Positions 47,513 to 56,392 of a stretch of DNA of 64,000 nt are shown one piece after another. How positions within the stretch are numbered: the stretch's first letter is position 1; each line of letters starts with the position of its first letter. The translations under genes and the position numbers were made by a program. Under the pieces are notes generated by a model. That model was not told where the DNA came from. It saw nothing but the letters and a program-made list of their open reading frames with translations, and did not search any database. The DNA comes from Rhodoferax sp. (GTDB lineage Bacteria > Pseudomonadota > Gammaproteobacteria > Burkholderiales > Burkholderiaceae_C), in NCBI RefSeq assembly GCF_025354435.1, contig NZ_JANXMU010000015.1, positions 29,450 through 93,449 of the forward strand. The letters run 5' to 3'.

Positions 47513-47953
47513 ATGCGATTTCTGCTATTCACCGCGCTGCTGGCCGCGCTGGCCCCGGCCGCCGATGCCGGGGTGTTCACCACCCGCTGCCTGGTCGCCG
47601 AGGGCGGCAAAAAACCCGTCCAGTTACAGTTCAGCACCGTGGGCGATGACACCAGCGGCTGGAGCGGCGGCTTCGTGCGCTACGGCAGCCACAGCCGCCC
47701 CATCAGCCTGGTGCGCCTACGCGAGTCGCACGTGGAAACCGCGCCCGGCAGGCCCTTTGCGTTCACCACCGTCTGGCTGGAAATGGTGGGCGGCCAAGCC
47801 GCGGGCAGTTACGAGGTGGAAACCCAGGGTGCCCGCATCCAGCGCTTCGTCTACACGCCCAAGCGCAGCAGCCTGGGTACCACCTCGTTTATGGAGAACC
47901 CCGCCATCGACGTGGGCGACGACGGTGCCTGCCGCTGGACGGCCACGGGCTAG
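47513..47953 (+). CDS. small secreted hypothetical protein
   Basis: This 146-residue protein has a signal peptide (FLLFTALLAALAPAADAG). The mature part is beta-rich with Cys near both ends (TTRCLVAEGG and DDGACRW), possibly disulfide-linked. ATG 47513 has a GGGAG site and is preferred over the upstream 47480. First of three consecutive small exported proteins on this strand. No family recognised. Confidence 0.6.
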   Translation: MRFLLFTALLAALAPAADAGVFTTRCLVAEGGKKPVQLQFSTVGDDTSGWSGGFVRYGSHSRPISLVRLRESHVETAPGRPFAFTTVWLEMVGGQAAGSYEVETQGARIQRFVYTPKRSSLGTTSFMENPAIDVGDDGACRWTATG

Positions 47954-48005
47954 TCCATTGACCTGGCGCAACATCCCCGCCCGCAGCTTGGCCACAATCC
48001 ACCCC

Positions 48006-48395
48006 ATGAACAAAGCTCTGCTGCTGCCCCTGCTATGGGCCCTGGCCTGCGGCCCGGCGCTGGCTGACTGGGTACGCATCTCCAGCAGCGAGGCCTCGGT
48101 CTTCTACATCGACTCGGCCATTCCCCCCAAGGTCGGTTCCAACGTGATGGTCTGGATGCTGCGCGACCACACCACGCCCCAGGTGGGCGCAGGCGAGCCG
48201 TATGCCTCGTCCAAAGACCAAATCGAAATCGACTGCGCCGCCCGCCGGGTGCGCCGCATCTATGCGTCCGAGCACCCCGAACCCATGGGCCAAGGCAAGA
48301 TGGTGTTTTCCGAGCACGGCCCCATGAGTTGGAACGCCGTCGCGCCCCGCACCATCCTGCGGCGCGTGGTGGATACGGCGTGCATGCATCCCTGA
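48006..48395 (+). CDS. surface-adhesin E-like secreted protein
   Basis: This 129-residue protein has a signal peptide (LLLPLLWALACGPALADW) and a mature pattern typical of the Adhesin_E family: WVRISSSEASVFYIDSA near the start, an internal IDCAARRVR, and a C-terminal VVDTAC, with a likely Cys-Cys bond. Despite the family name, function in this organism is unknown. Confidence 0.7.
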   Translation: MNKALLLPLLWALACGPALADWVRISSSEASVFYIDSAIPPKVGSNVMVWMLRDHTTPQVGAGEPYASSKDQIEIDCAARRVRRIYASEHPEPMGQGKMVFSEHGPMSWNAVAPRTILRRVVDTACMHP

Positions 48396-48467
48396 GGCGG
48401 TCAATCCAGACTCTTTACCATCCCCTACTAGCATGTCATTTCATCCACTAAAAATCTGAGCGGAACT

Positions 48468-49196
48468 ATGAAATGGATTGCAATCGGATGCCTCTGCGCA
48501 GCCTGGACGCTGCCGCTACTGGCGCAATCGGTCGACACCCCCACACCCAAGCCAGGTGACACCTGGACCTATAAGCTCACGACCGAAAGGGGCTCCGCCG
48601 GTTGGACACAGAGCCACGAGGTTTTCACGGTGTTGCGCGCAACCTCCACCAGCATCTACTACCAAACCAAGCAAGAGGGCTCGACCCAGCCGCCACGCGA
48701 AGCAGTGGCAGGGATCGACTGGAGCCGTGTGCGCGATGTCAACGGCAAGGAAACCGTGGTCAACCGCCCCCTGGCGTTTCCCTTGACGGTAGGCAAAACA
48801 TGGAATCTGGACTACACCGAACAGCACCCGAACAAAGGCCACAAGACCGAGACCTTCCACAACAAATACACGGTCATCGGCTACGAATCCATCCAGGTCC
48901 CTGCAGGTACCTTCAACGCCTTGAAGATAGAAGCCGAAGGCCGTTGGGAGGCAGAAATCGAGCCGAGCCAATCGACCCTGGCAACGACGCAGGCCATGCA
49001 GAACACCACGGTCGCCGTCGCACAGGTCACGAAAACGCTCGCTGCCACCGCTACAGGACGTACCTACAAGGCCTTCTGGTACGCACCCGAAGTCAAACGT
49101 TTCGTGCGCACCGAGGAGGAGTACTACAGCAATGGCGGAATCCGCAACGAACGCTACACCAGCGAGCTAGAGGCTTTCACGCAGAACACACAGTGA
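48468..49196 (+). CDS. secreted hypothetical protein
   Basis: This 242-residue protein has a signal peptide (WIAIGCLCAAWTLPLLAQS). The mature beta-rich protein has PKPGDTWTYK, a central VGKTWNLDYTEQHP and VPAGTFNALKIEAEGRWE, a pattern seen in DUF3108-like periplasmic proteins. No enzymatic motif. It is separate from the kinase gene that converges on it. Confidence 0.6.
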   Translation: MKWIAIGCLCAAWTLPLLAQSVDTPTPKPGDTWTYKLTTERGSAGWTQSHEVFTVLRATSTSIYYQTKQEGSTQPPREAVAGIDWSRVRDVNGKETVVNRPLAFPLTVGKTWNLDYTEQHPNKGHKTETFHNKYTVIGYESIQVPAGTFNALKIEAEGRWEAEIEPSQSTLATTQAMQNTTVAVAQVTKTLAATATGRTYKAFWYAPEVKRFVRTEEEYYSNGGIRNERYTSELEAFTQNTQ

Positions 49197-49282
49197 CAAG
49201 CACCGCTGACATGGCTTTGTGCTGGAAGGCGCGGTTGCTTTTTCAGACCCATTGAGCGCCTCTGCAGCGGGCGGCAGAAAGC

Positions 49283-50755
49283 TCACTCCTCCCCAGACCC
49301 CGCCCTCGCAAACCGCACCGCCACCCGCGTACCCGGCGGGGTGGCACCGGGGTGGGCGTCTTCCAGGGTCACTTCGGCACTGTGCTGGCGGGCGATTTCC
49401 TGGACGATGGACAGGCCCAGGCCGGAGCCGTCGGCTTCAGTGCCCAGGGCGCGGTAGAAGGGCTGGAACACCAGCGGGCGCTCGGCCTCGGGAATGCCGG
49501 GGCCAGTGTCTTCCACCTGCAGCAGCACGCTGGGGTTGGCGCGGCCAATCGGACTGATGGGGCCGATGGGGGTGTCGGTATCGGCCAGCACGCGGGCGGT
49601 GATGATGCCGCCCGAGGGGGTGTAGTTAATAGCGTTGTCCACCAGGTTGCGCACCAGTTCCTTGATCAGCGTGGGGTTGCCGTTGAGCTGCACGCCGGGG
49701 TTGCCGGAGTCGGCACCCTCAAAACCCAGGTCGATGCGTTTTTCCAGCGCGCGGGGGACCGAGTCGCGCACCACTTCCATGGTCAGGCGGGCCAGGTCAC
49801 AGAGCTGCAGGCTCAGGCTGACGCTGCCGTTTTCGGCCCGGGCCAGGGCCAGTAGCTGGTTGACGGTGTGGGTAGCGCGCACGCTGGAGCGGCCAATTTG
49901 CTGCAACGAGCGTTTGAGTTCGGCCGTGCTGGTGCCTTCGCGCTGGGCCAGGTCAGCCTGCATGCGCAGGCCCGCCAGCGGGGTTTTGAGCTGGTGGGCG
50001 GCATCGGCCAGAAAGCGCTTTTGGGTGGCAATGGAGTCTTTGAGCCGGGTCAACAAGTCGTTGACGGACGAGACTAGCGGCGCAACCTCCAGCGGCACGG
50101 CTTTTTCGTCCAGCGGGCTCAGATCGTCCGAGGTACGGGCGCGGATGCGTTCTTCCAGGCGCTTCAGGGGCTGGATGCCGCGCGCCAGCGCCAGCCAGAC
50201 CAGCAGCACGGCCAGCGGCAGGATGACGAACTGCGGCAGCATCACGCCCTTGATAATTTCAGCCGCCAGCACCGAGCGCTTTTCGCGCGTCTCGGCCACC
50301 TGCACCAGGGCCAGCGGGCTGCCGGGCAGGTCCAGCGTGACCCACAGGTAGGCCACGCGCACGTCGAGGCCGCGCATTTCGTCGTCACGCAGGTGCACCG
50401 GGCCTTCGGCGGGCTTTTCGGTGCTGGGCGGCGCAGGGAAGTCGTGCTCGCCGCTGAGGTACTCGCCACGCCCGCCCAGCACCTGGTAGTAGACCTGGTC
50501 GGAGTCGTCGGCGCGCATGAATTCGCGGGCGGGCAAGGGCAGGTTGAACTGCGCCTGGTGCGGCTGCGACACCACCAGCAACTGCGACAAGGCCTGTACG
50601 TTGTATTCCAGCGCCCGGTCAAACGGCTTGCCCGCAATGCCCTGCGCCACCAGCCAGGTCAGCGCCAAGCTGATCGGCCACAGCAGCAGCAGGGGCGTGA
50701 GCATCCAGTCCAGGATCTCGCCGAACAGGGAACGTTGCTCGCGCTGGAAGATTTT
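49283..50755 (-). CDS. sensor histidine kinase, QseC/TctE-like
   Basis: This 490-residue membrane kinase has a helix at ~15-37, a periplasmic 2CSK_N-like domain, a second helix (MLPQFVILPLAVLLVWLALA), a HAMP region, HisKA (DAAHQLKTPLAGLRMQADLA) and HATPase_c (NLVDNAINYTPSGG, DTGPGIPEAE, GSGLGLSIV). GTG 50755 is chosen because the N-terminal KIFQREQRSL matches kinases of this type. No response-regulator gene adjoins it. It follows the NTF2-like gene of the lipid operon by ~70 bases. Confidence 0.9.
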   Translation of the reverse strand, partial: KIFQREQRSLFGEILDWMLTPLLLLWPISLALTWLVAQGIAGKPFDRALEYNVQALSQLLVVSQPHQAQFNLPLPAREFMRADDSDQVYYQVLGGRGEYLSGEHDFPAPPSTEKPAEGPVHLRDDEMRGLDVRVAYLWVTLDLPGSPLALVQVAETREKRSVLAAEIIKGVMLPQFVILPLAVLLVWLALARGIQPLKRLEERIRARTSDDLSPLDEKAVPLEVAPLVSSVNDLLTRLKDSIATQKRFLADAAHQLKTPLAGLRMQADLAQREGTSTAELKRSLQQIGRSSVRATHTVNQLLALARAENGSVSLSLQLCDLARLTMEVVRDSVPRALEKRIDLGFEGADSGNPGVQLNGNPTLIKELVRNLVDNAINYTPSGGIITARVLADTDTPIGPISPIGRANPSVLLQVEDTGPGIPEAERPLVFQPFYRALGTEADGSGLGLSIVQEIARQHSAEVTLEDAHPGATPPGTRVAVRFARAGSGEE

Positions 50756-50826
50756 CACGGGGTGGGGGTGGGGTGGATCACCTCGGCATCTTAGCCACAC
50801 CGCCCCTTACGTAAGCTGACGCAGGC

Positions 50827-51267
50827 TTACGCGTTGGCGCGGTTTTTCAGCCAGCACATCAGCCCGCCGACCACCGGCAGCTTTTCGTACAGCTCCTCCG
50901 CCGCATCCCAGTAGTCGCGGTGCAGGGTGATGCGGCCCTCTGCGTCCAGCTGCAGGTGGCTACCGCCGTGGATAGTCTGGTCGGTGCCAGTGGCGAAATT
51001 TTTGAAACGGAAGTGGAAGTCCCAGGTCAAAAAGCACTGGGGGCCACTGGCGATGCGCTCCAACACCACGAAGCGCGGGGCCTCCAGCGCGGTGAACATG
51101 TGGGCGTAGATGGCCTGGATGGCAGGCACGCCTTGCACGTCCTTGAACGGGTCTTTGAAGCGGGCGTTGGGCGCATAGAAGTCGCCGCAGCGGGCGACGG
51201 ATTGCGGGGTCAGCGTCTCGAAGAATTCGACGATGCTGTCGATAGACGTGTCGATAGGGTCGCTCAT
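50827..51267 (-). CDS. NTF2/SnoaL-like protein
   Basis: This 146-residue cone-shaped NTF2-like domain protein (FYAPNARFKDPFKDVQG, FKNFATGTDQTIHGG) is of the nuclear-transport-factor-2 family that neighbours cfa/DUF1365 clusters. Its start overlaps the SDR stop by four bases. It is the last gene of the eight-gene operon. A ligand-binding or isomerase role on an oxidised lipid is a guess. Confidence 0.8.
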   Translation of the reverse strand: MSDPIDTSIDSIVEFFETLTPQSVARCGDFYAPNARFKDPFKDVQGVPAIQAIYAHMFTALEAPRFVVLERIASGPQCFLTWDFHFRFKNFATGTDQTIHGGSHLQLDAEGRITLHRDYWDAAEELYEKLPVVGGLMCWLKNRANA

Positions 51268-52025
51268 AGCCCGGTCATCCGGCGGATGGCGGGAAAGTAG
51301 GCGCGGTAGGGCAGCAGGCGCAGGGTTTTCATCCAGCGGGTGAAGCGCTTGGGGAAGTGGATTTCAAACTGGCCCCGGGCCCAGCCGCGCAGGATGGCGC
51401 TGGCGGCCTGGTCGGAGGTAATGAGGGCGGGCATCTGGAACTCGTTTTGCGCGGTGAGCGGGGTTTGCACAAAGCCGGGGCAGATCAGGCTCACGCCGAT
51501 GCCGCTGTCGTGCAGGTCCAGGTACAGGGTTTCGGCCAGGTTGATGAGCGCGGCCTTGGTGGGGCCGTAGGCCAGGCTTTGCGGCAGGCCGCTGTACCCG
51601 GCCACGCTGGCCACCAGGCTGATGTGGCCATGGCCCTGGCGCAGCAGGGTGGGCAGCACGGCATCCAGCATGTGCAGCGCGCCCACATAGTTGACCTGCA
51701 GGTGCTGCTGCATCTCGGCCAGGCTGTAGGCGGTGGCGCGCTGGGGGCGGTAGTAGCCCGCGCAGTAGACCACCGCGTCGATGCGGTCCAGCGATGCGGC
51801 GGCGGCGCGCACGGCGGCCGGGTCGGCCGCGTCCAGCGGCAGGGCCTGCGCGCCTGGGTGCTCGGCCACAAAGGCATCGAGTGCGGCGGCCTGGCGGGCC
51901 GACACCACCACCTGCGCGCCCTGGCCGTGCAGCAGCTCTGCGGTGGCGCGACCAATGCCGCTGGACGCGCCGATCAGCCACACGGTTTTGCCACGCCAGT
52001 CGGTGAGGGGGGGATTCAGTGCCAT
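51264..52025 (-). CDS. short-chain dehydrogenase/reductase of lipid operon
   Basis: This 253-residue classical SDR has the cofactor motif GASSGIGRATAEL and the catalytic YxxxK (SLAYGPTKAAL) with Ser upstream. It has a C-terminal hydrophobic/basic tail that may associate with membrane. It lies between the DUF3833 gene (75-base gap holding a repeat copy) and the NTF2-like gene (overlapping). It probably oxidises or reduces a modified lipid or terpenoid. Confidence 0.85.
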   Translation of the reverse strand: MALNPPLTDWRGKTVWLIGASSGIGRATAELLHGQGAQVVVSARQAAALDAFVAEHPGAQALPLDAADPAAVRAAAASLDRIDAVVYCAGYYRPQRATAYSLAEMQQHLQVNYVGALHMLDAVLPTLLRQGHGHISLVASVAGYSGLPQSLAYGPTKAALINLAETLYLDLHDSGIGVSLICPGFVQTPLTAQNEFQMPALITSDQAASAILRGWARGQFEIHFPKRFTRWMKTLRLLPYRAYFPAIRRMTGL

Positions 52026-52037
52026 GGTATTTACTAT

Positions 52038-52088
52038 GATTTCAATAGCTTCTAGTGCAGGTGGAATATGCGCTAGAGGCCGATTTGG
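52038..52088. repeat. AT-rich palindromic intergenic repeat, copy 9
   Basis: ATTTCAATAGCTTCTAGTGCAG ... ATATGCGCTAGAGGCCGATTT, within the eight-gene operon between the DUF3833 and SDR genes. Confidence 0.75.
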
Positions 52089-52089
52089 C

Positions 52090-52614
52090 TTAACGTTTGG
52101 TGAAAGACAAGGTAACCTCGCCCAGCTTGATGCCCAGCTTGCTCATGGTGGCTTTGTTGAGCATCACCTTGTCGGTCATGAGGTACATCCAGTCGTCAAA
52201 CTGCACGTTGTAGACCGAGCCGTCCACCGGCAGGGCCAGCGTGTACTGCCAGTGGAAAGCGTTGCCGCTTTCCGCGCCCAGAGCCGTGCCGACCACGTCG
52301 TCGGCCCGGCCTGTGTAGCGGCCATCGGCTTCGCGGTGCAGGCGCCAGACGCGCTTTTGCAGCGTGCCGTCGGAATAGGTAAACGACTCGTCGAGCACGC
52401 CGTCGTCACCGGTCCAGCTGCAGACCATCAGCACGGTGAAGCGCTTGACCACCTTGCCGGAGCGGTCAGTGAACACACCGTACGCGTCCAGCGTGCCGTT
52501 GAAGTAGGTCCGCAAATCGAGCTTGGGCGTTTGGCCCGCATAGTCGGCGACCTGGGGACCCGCACAGCCCGCCAGGGCAGCACTGGTGGCGAGTAAAAGA
52601 AGACGGCGTTTCAT
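52090..52614 (-). CDS. DUF3833-family lipoprotein
   Basis: This 174-residue protein has a lipobox signal peptide (LLLLATSAALAGCAG) and the DUF3833 pattern (FNGTLDAYGVFTDRSGKVVKRF, later VYNVQFDDWMYLMTDKVMLN). It is probably anchored to the outer membrane, a lipocalin-like beta barrel by family prediction. ATG 52614 overlaps the MFS stop (ATGA). A constant member of cfa/DUF1365 clusters. Confidence 0.85.
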   Translation of the reverse strand: MKRRLLLLATSAALAGCAGPQVADYAGQTPKLDLRTYFNGTLDAYGVFTDRSGKVVKRFTVLMVCSWTGDDGVLDESFTYSDGTLQKRVWRLHREADGRYTGRADDVVGTALGAESGNAFHWQYTLALPVDGSVYNVQFDDWMYLMTDKVMLNKATMSKLGIKLGEVTLSFTKR

Positions 52615-53870
52615 GGGGAGTCCTTGGAGCGAATGATGAGCAAATAGAGCGCTGCCGCCGCTGCCAGCTTCAGGGCGCAGGGCAGCAGGCAGTAGGTGGC
52701 GGTGAGGGCGTTCAGGGCGGCGGCATCCTGCGCGCCGGGTGTGTAGCCAAAGTGGGCCAGCAGTGGCAGGGCCAGGCCGGCGGCCAGGGCCAGGTTCAGC
52801 TTGGTGGCGAAATTCCACCAGCCGAAGTACAGGCCGGCGAAGCCCTGCCCGTTAGCGCCTTGCTTTTGCACCAGGCCCGCCAGCAGCGCGCTGGGCAAAG
52901 CCAAGTCGGTGCCCAAGGCAATACCAGATGCAGCGCAGACGATCAAAAACGCCGTGCTGTCGCCCGCGCCCAGCACCGACGCACCCACAAACGCCGCCAC
53001 CGCCACGCCCATGCCTACCAGCCAGGTGCGCGCCAACCCCAGCCGGGGGACCACCCGCAACCACAGCGGAATCGACAGGGCGGCGCACAGAAAGTAGGTG
53101 GCCAGAAACAGCGGCTGCAGCGCCTGTGGGGCCTGCAGGCGGTCTTGCACAAAGAACAGCACCAGGGTGGCGGGCACGGCGCTGGCAATGCCGTTCACCA
53201 TAAACACGCCCAGCAGGCGGCGAAAGGCGGGGTTGTGCAGCGGTTTCAGTAACGTGGCGTGGGTCTTGGACGGGCTTTGCGGGGCGGGCGCGATGGCGCG
53301 GGTCCAGGCCAGCCAGCCCAGGGCCAAGGCCAGCGCCAGCAGCACCACCGTGGTGGGCAGGCCCAGCAGCACCGGGGCTACGCTGGCGGTCACCACCCCC
53401 ACCAGGCCCAGGCCTTCGCGCCAGGCGACGATGCGGCTGCGCTGGGCCTCGTTACCGCCCAACAGCCCGGCCCAGGACTGGTGCAGCACGCCCAGGGTGC
53501 TGTAGGCGGTGTAGGTGATGACCAGCAGGGCCGCAGCCCACAGCAGCACGTGGTCTTGGGTGGCGGGAAAGAACAGGCCCCAGAAGCCCAGCGCCATGAC
53601 CACCGCCGCCATCGCCGCCACGCCCAGCACGGCGCGGGCAGAGCGGGCAAACAGCGCATCACCCCAGCGGCCCAACAGCGGGTCGATGATGCCGTCGAAC
53701 AGGCGCGCGCCCAGCAAGATCTGCCCCAGCACGGCCAGCGGCACGCCCAGGGTGGTGGCGTAGTGGTTGGGCAGTACGACGTACAGCGGCAGTGCCACAA
53801 AGGCCAGCGGCAGGCCCATCAGGCCGTACACAAAGCCGTTGCGGGCGGTGAATGCCGCGGCAGAAGTCAT
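52611..53870 (-). CDS. MFS transporter of lipid operon
   Basis: This 419-residue protein has ~12 membrane helices, resembling the glycoside-pentoside-hexuronide:cation (GPH) subgroup. The LFDGIIDPLLGRWGD motif (family D..P.IG..SD) is at residue ~55. Its stop overlaps the DUF3833 start and its own start overlaps the chalcone-isomerase-like stop, both by four bases. The cargo may be a lipid or a product of the operon. Confidence 0.85.
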   Translation of the reverse strand: MTSAAAFTARNGFVYGLMGLPLAFVALPLYVVLPNHYATTLGVPLAVLGQILLGARLFDGIIDPLLGRWGDALFARSARAVLGVAAMAAVVMALGFWGLFFPATQDHVLLWAAALLVITYTAYSTLGVLHQSWAGLLGGNEAQRSRIVAWREGLGLVGVVTASVAPVLLGLPTTVVLLALALALGWLAWTRAIAPAPQSPSKTHATLLKPLHNPAFRRLLGVFMVNGIASAVPATLVLFFVQDRLQAPQALQPLFLATYFLCAALSIPLWLRVVPRLGLARTWLVGMGVAVAAFVGASVLGAGDSTAFLIVCAASGIALGTDLALPSALLAGLVQKQGANGQGFAGLYFGWWNFATKLNLALAAGLALPLLAHFGYTPGAQDAAALNALTATYCLLPCALKLAAAAALYLLIIRSKDSP

Positions 53871-54487
53871 GGGGTGCCCGCCAGCAGCGCCTTGCGCATC
53901 GCCGGCTCGGAGGTTTGGGGCGACAGCCAGATGCCAAAGAACAGGCGCGCAAAGTCACCATCGCTGACCTCGCCGGTGGGCTGGCCATTGGTGAGGAAGC
54001 GGGCGGTGCGGGTCTGCGGCAGGTAGATGCCCAGGATGCGGTCGTTCTTTTTCACGTCGGAAAACGCTGCCTCCAGCTTTTGCTGCCAGGCCTTGGCCTG
54101 TGCGTCAGAAATAGGGGCGCTGCGGCGCATCTCGTCCAGCGAGCGGCGGGCGATGTCGGCGCGGCTGAAGTCGCGCAAGTAGTGCAGTTCCAGCGCCAAC
54201 GCGGTGTCGGCATAGCGCGCGGCCTGGAAACCAGGGGCCACCCACAGCTGCGCGTCGTAGATGTCAAAGCCCCAGACCTTCAGCCGGGTGCTGCCCACCA
54301 GGCGGGCCTGTGGCATGGCAGAGGCCACGTCGGTAGGTACGTCCGCCGCCCACAGATTTAAGCAAAATAGGCCACTAGCGCATATAAAACCTACGCTAGT
54401 AGCTATTTTTTTAATAGCGTGTACTGAACGAGGTTGATGTTGCCCTTGTCGAAGGCGGCTTCGCAGTAGGCCAGGTAGAACTCCCAT
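53867..54487 (-). CDS. chalcone-isomerase-like exported protein, start uncertain
   Basis: The conserved part (from MPQARLVGSTRLKVWGFDIYDAQLW to the end) matches the chalcone_3/chalcone-isomerase-like family of short exported proteins. The hydrophobic segment IATSVGFICASGLFCLNLWA reads as a signal peptide but is encoded by an intergenic repeat copy (54363-54410) and has no ATG/GTG/TTG close to it. ATG 54487 keeps it but overlaps cfa by 85 bases; ATT 54415 would give a classic KK n-region; GTG 54328 and ATG 54316 would remove it. The stop overlaps the MFS start. Confidence 0.7.
   Translation of the reverse strand: MGVLPGLLRSRLRQGQHQPRSVHAIKKIATSVGFICASGLFCLNLWAADVPTDVASAMPQARLVGSTRLKVWGFDIYDAQLWVAPGFQAARYADTALALELHYLRDFSRADIARRSLDEMRRSAPISDAQAKAWQQKLEAAFSDVKKNDRILGIYLPQTRTARFLTNGQPTGEVSDGDFARLFFGIWLSPQTSEPAMRKALLAGTP
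54363..54412. repeat. AT-rich palindromic intergenic repeat, copy 10
   Basis: CAAAATAGGCCACTAGCGCATA - TAAAACC - TACGCTAGTAGCTATTTTTTTA. The best-preserved copy. On the minus strand it supplies the TAG stop of cfa and encodes the apparent signal peptide of the next gene. Confidence 0.85.
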
Positions 54488-55632
54488 AAGCGCATGAACC
54501 TTTCGTCGAAACCGAGTTGCAGCACCTCTGTGCGGGCAGCCAAGAACTTGTCGCGCCAGCGGCGCAGGGTTTCGGCGTAGTCGGGGCCGAAGGCGAATTC
54601 GTCCACCACCTCCAGCCCGGCCGCCAAGGCTTCGCGTCGGAATTCGCGCGGGCAGGGCAGGCAGCCGCCGGGGAAGATGTACTGCTGGATGAAGTCGGTG
54701 CTGGAGATGTAGCGCTCGAACAGGCTGTCGTCGATGACGATGCTCTGCACACAGGCGCGGCCACCGGGTTTGAGCAGGCGGGCCACGGTCTGGAAGTAGA
54801 TGGGCCAGTATTCGCGGCCTACGGCTTCGACCATTTCGACGGAGCAGATCGCGTCGAAAGGCGCATCGGCAATGTCGCGGTAGTCTTGCAGGCGCAGGTC
54901 GGCGCGACTGTCCACGCCCAGGCGCTGCACCCGCTGGTTGGCAAAGGCCAGTTGCTCGGTGCTCAGGGTCACGCCGGTCACGTGGGCGTTGAATTCGATG
55001 GTGCCCATTTCGGCCAGCGCACCCCAGCCGCAACCAATCTCCAGCACCCGGTCGCCGGGCTGCACCTGGGCCATAGCCAGAGCGCGGCGGACCTTGGCGT
55101 TTTGCGCCTCGCGCAGCGGTTTGTCCAGGTCGCCCTCGAACCAGGCGGACGAGTAGTTCATGCTGTCGTCCAGCCACAGGCTGTAGAAGGCGTTGCCCAG
55201 GTCGTAGTGGGCGTGGATGTTCTTCTGGCTGTTGGCCTTGGTGTTGCGGTTGAGCAGGTGCTTCATGCGGTACCACAGGCGGCCCACCCAGTTGCCGTAG
55301 ATCACGTCTTCGATTTCTTGCCGGTTGCAGATGAAGACGGTGAGCAGATCGGTCAGGTTGGGAGTGGTCCAGTCGCCGTCGATATAGGTTTCGGCCACGC
55401 CGATGTCGCCGGATTTGAGGGCCGCCGAACACACATTCCAGTTCTTCAGCGTCATGGCCGCCGTGGGAGCGTCGCCGTGCTGCTGGTGGTTGCCAAACAC
55501 GTGCATGCTGCCGTCGGGCAACTGCATGGTGATGCTGCCGTGGCGCAGGCGTTGCAACAGCTTTAGGGCGGTGCGGGCGGCGGCGGGCGCATCGCTGGGC
55601 ACGGAAAAGCGGGGGGCGGTGGTGGTGTTCAT
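54403..55632 (-). CDS. cfa: cyclopropane-fatty-acyl-phospholipid synthase family methyltransferase
   Basis: This 409-residue CFA-synthase-family protein has an N-terminal lipid-binding domain, AHYDLGNAFYSLWLDDSMNYSS, the AdoMet motif VLEIGCGWGALAE and the catalytic-region motif CSVEMVEAVG. It methylates unsaturated acyl chains of membrane phospholipids. In a DUF1365/amine-oxidase cluster the product may be a methylated or furan-type acid rather than plain cyclopropane. The last codons Leu-Leu-Lys-Lys-stop lie at the edge of an intergenic repeat. Confidence 0.93.
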   Translation of the reverse strand: MNTTTAPRFSVPSDAPAAARTALKLLQRLRHGSITMQLPDGSMHVFGNHQQHGDAPTAAMTLKNWNVCSAALKSGDIGVAETYIDGDWTTPNLTDLLTVFICNRQEIEDVIYGNWVGRLWYRMKHLLNRNTKANSQKNIHAHYDLGNAFYSLWLDDSMNYSSAWFEGDLDKPLREAQNAKVRRALAMAQVQPGDRVLEIGCGWGALAEMGTIEFNAHVTGVTLSTEQLAFANQRVQRLGVDSRADLRLQDYRDIADAPFDAICSVEMVEAVGREYWPIYFQTVARLLKPGGRACVQSIVIDDSLFERYISSTDFIQQYIFPGGCLPCPREFRREALAAGLEVVDEFAFGPDYAETLRRWRDKFLAARTEVLQLGFDERFMRLWEFYLAYCEAAFDKGNINLVQYTLLKK

Positions 55633-55645
55633 GGCGTTTCTGTCT

Positions 55646-56392
55646 CTATCTCGTCACAAAATCTTTGGGCGGCAGAGGTTTGCTGAAAAATCGCACGCGT
55701 TTGCGCCACAGGCGGAAGGCCTGCCAGTGGATGCGCGCCACCACGCCCAGCGTCATGGCCGGATAACGCCACAGCGCCTGGCGGATGCTGGCCGGGGTGA
55801 TGGGCTGCAGCGTGCCGCTGACGCTGGTTTCGATGAGCGCGCCCTGCTGGTCGTCATAGTCCACGCGGGCTACGGTGCGCTGTACCTCTTGGTTCTCGGA
55901 TCGCATGAAGCGGAAGCGGTAACCACCCTCCACCGGGCAAAACGGCGACACGTGGAACACCTTGGCTGCCGTCAGCTCCACGCCGTAGCGGGGCTGGTCC
56001 AGCACGTAACAGTGGCGCTCGCCAAAGGTGTTGTTGACCTCGACCACGATGGCCCGCAGGCTGCCGTCGGCACGGTGGCAGTACCAGAAGCTGACGGGCT
56101 TGAAGGTGTGGCCGAAGACACGCGGGTAGCAGTGCAGCCAGATTTCGCCGTCGGCATCGGTAATGCCTTCACGCTGCAGCAGGGCCTCCATCCAGGCCAG
56201 CGCGCTGCCTTGGCCATCGCCGTGGTCGCAATCGTAAAAGCTCAGAGCGGCGCGGCGGTTGATCGCCAGCGGTGTGTTGCACAGGTTGCGCATGGGCAAC
56301 ATCAAAAAGTAGGTGGGGTAGGCGAAAGCGTGGCGCACCGGACGCAGCCGGGTGTGGCGGACCTGGCCGAAGCCAATCTGTGCCTGGTTCAT
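55646..56392 (-). CDS. DUF1365-family protein
   Basis: This 248-residue DUF1365 protein (GFGQVRHTRLRPVRHAFAYP, NPVSFWYCH-like KPVSFWYCHRADG, VSPFCPVEGGYRFRF) is a constant neighbour of the amine-oxidase-like and cfa-like genes. Biochemical role unproven; a part in fatty-acid modification is inferred from the neighbourhood. Its start overlaps the upstream stop by four bases. Confidence 0.9.
   Translation of the reverse strand: MNQAQIGFGQVRHTRLRPVRHAFAYPTYFLMLPMRNLCNTPLAINRRAALSFYDCDHGDGQGSALAWMEALLQREGITDADGEIWLHCYPRVFGHTFKPVSFWYCHRADGSLRAIVVEVNNTFGERHCYVLDQPRYGVELTAAKVFHVSPFCPVEGGYRFRFMRSENQEVQRTVARVDYDDQQGALIETSVSGTLQPITPASIRQALWRYPAMTLGVVARIHWQAFRLWRKRVRFFSKPLPPKDFVTR

Noticed and set aside
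54416..55432. Long open frame upstream of the chalcone-isomerase-like gene, running through cfa
   Set aside because: It is the shadow of cfa in another frame, and cfa has full family motifs.
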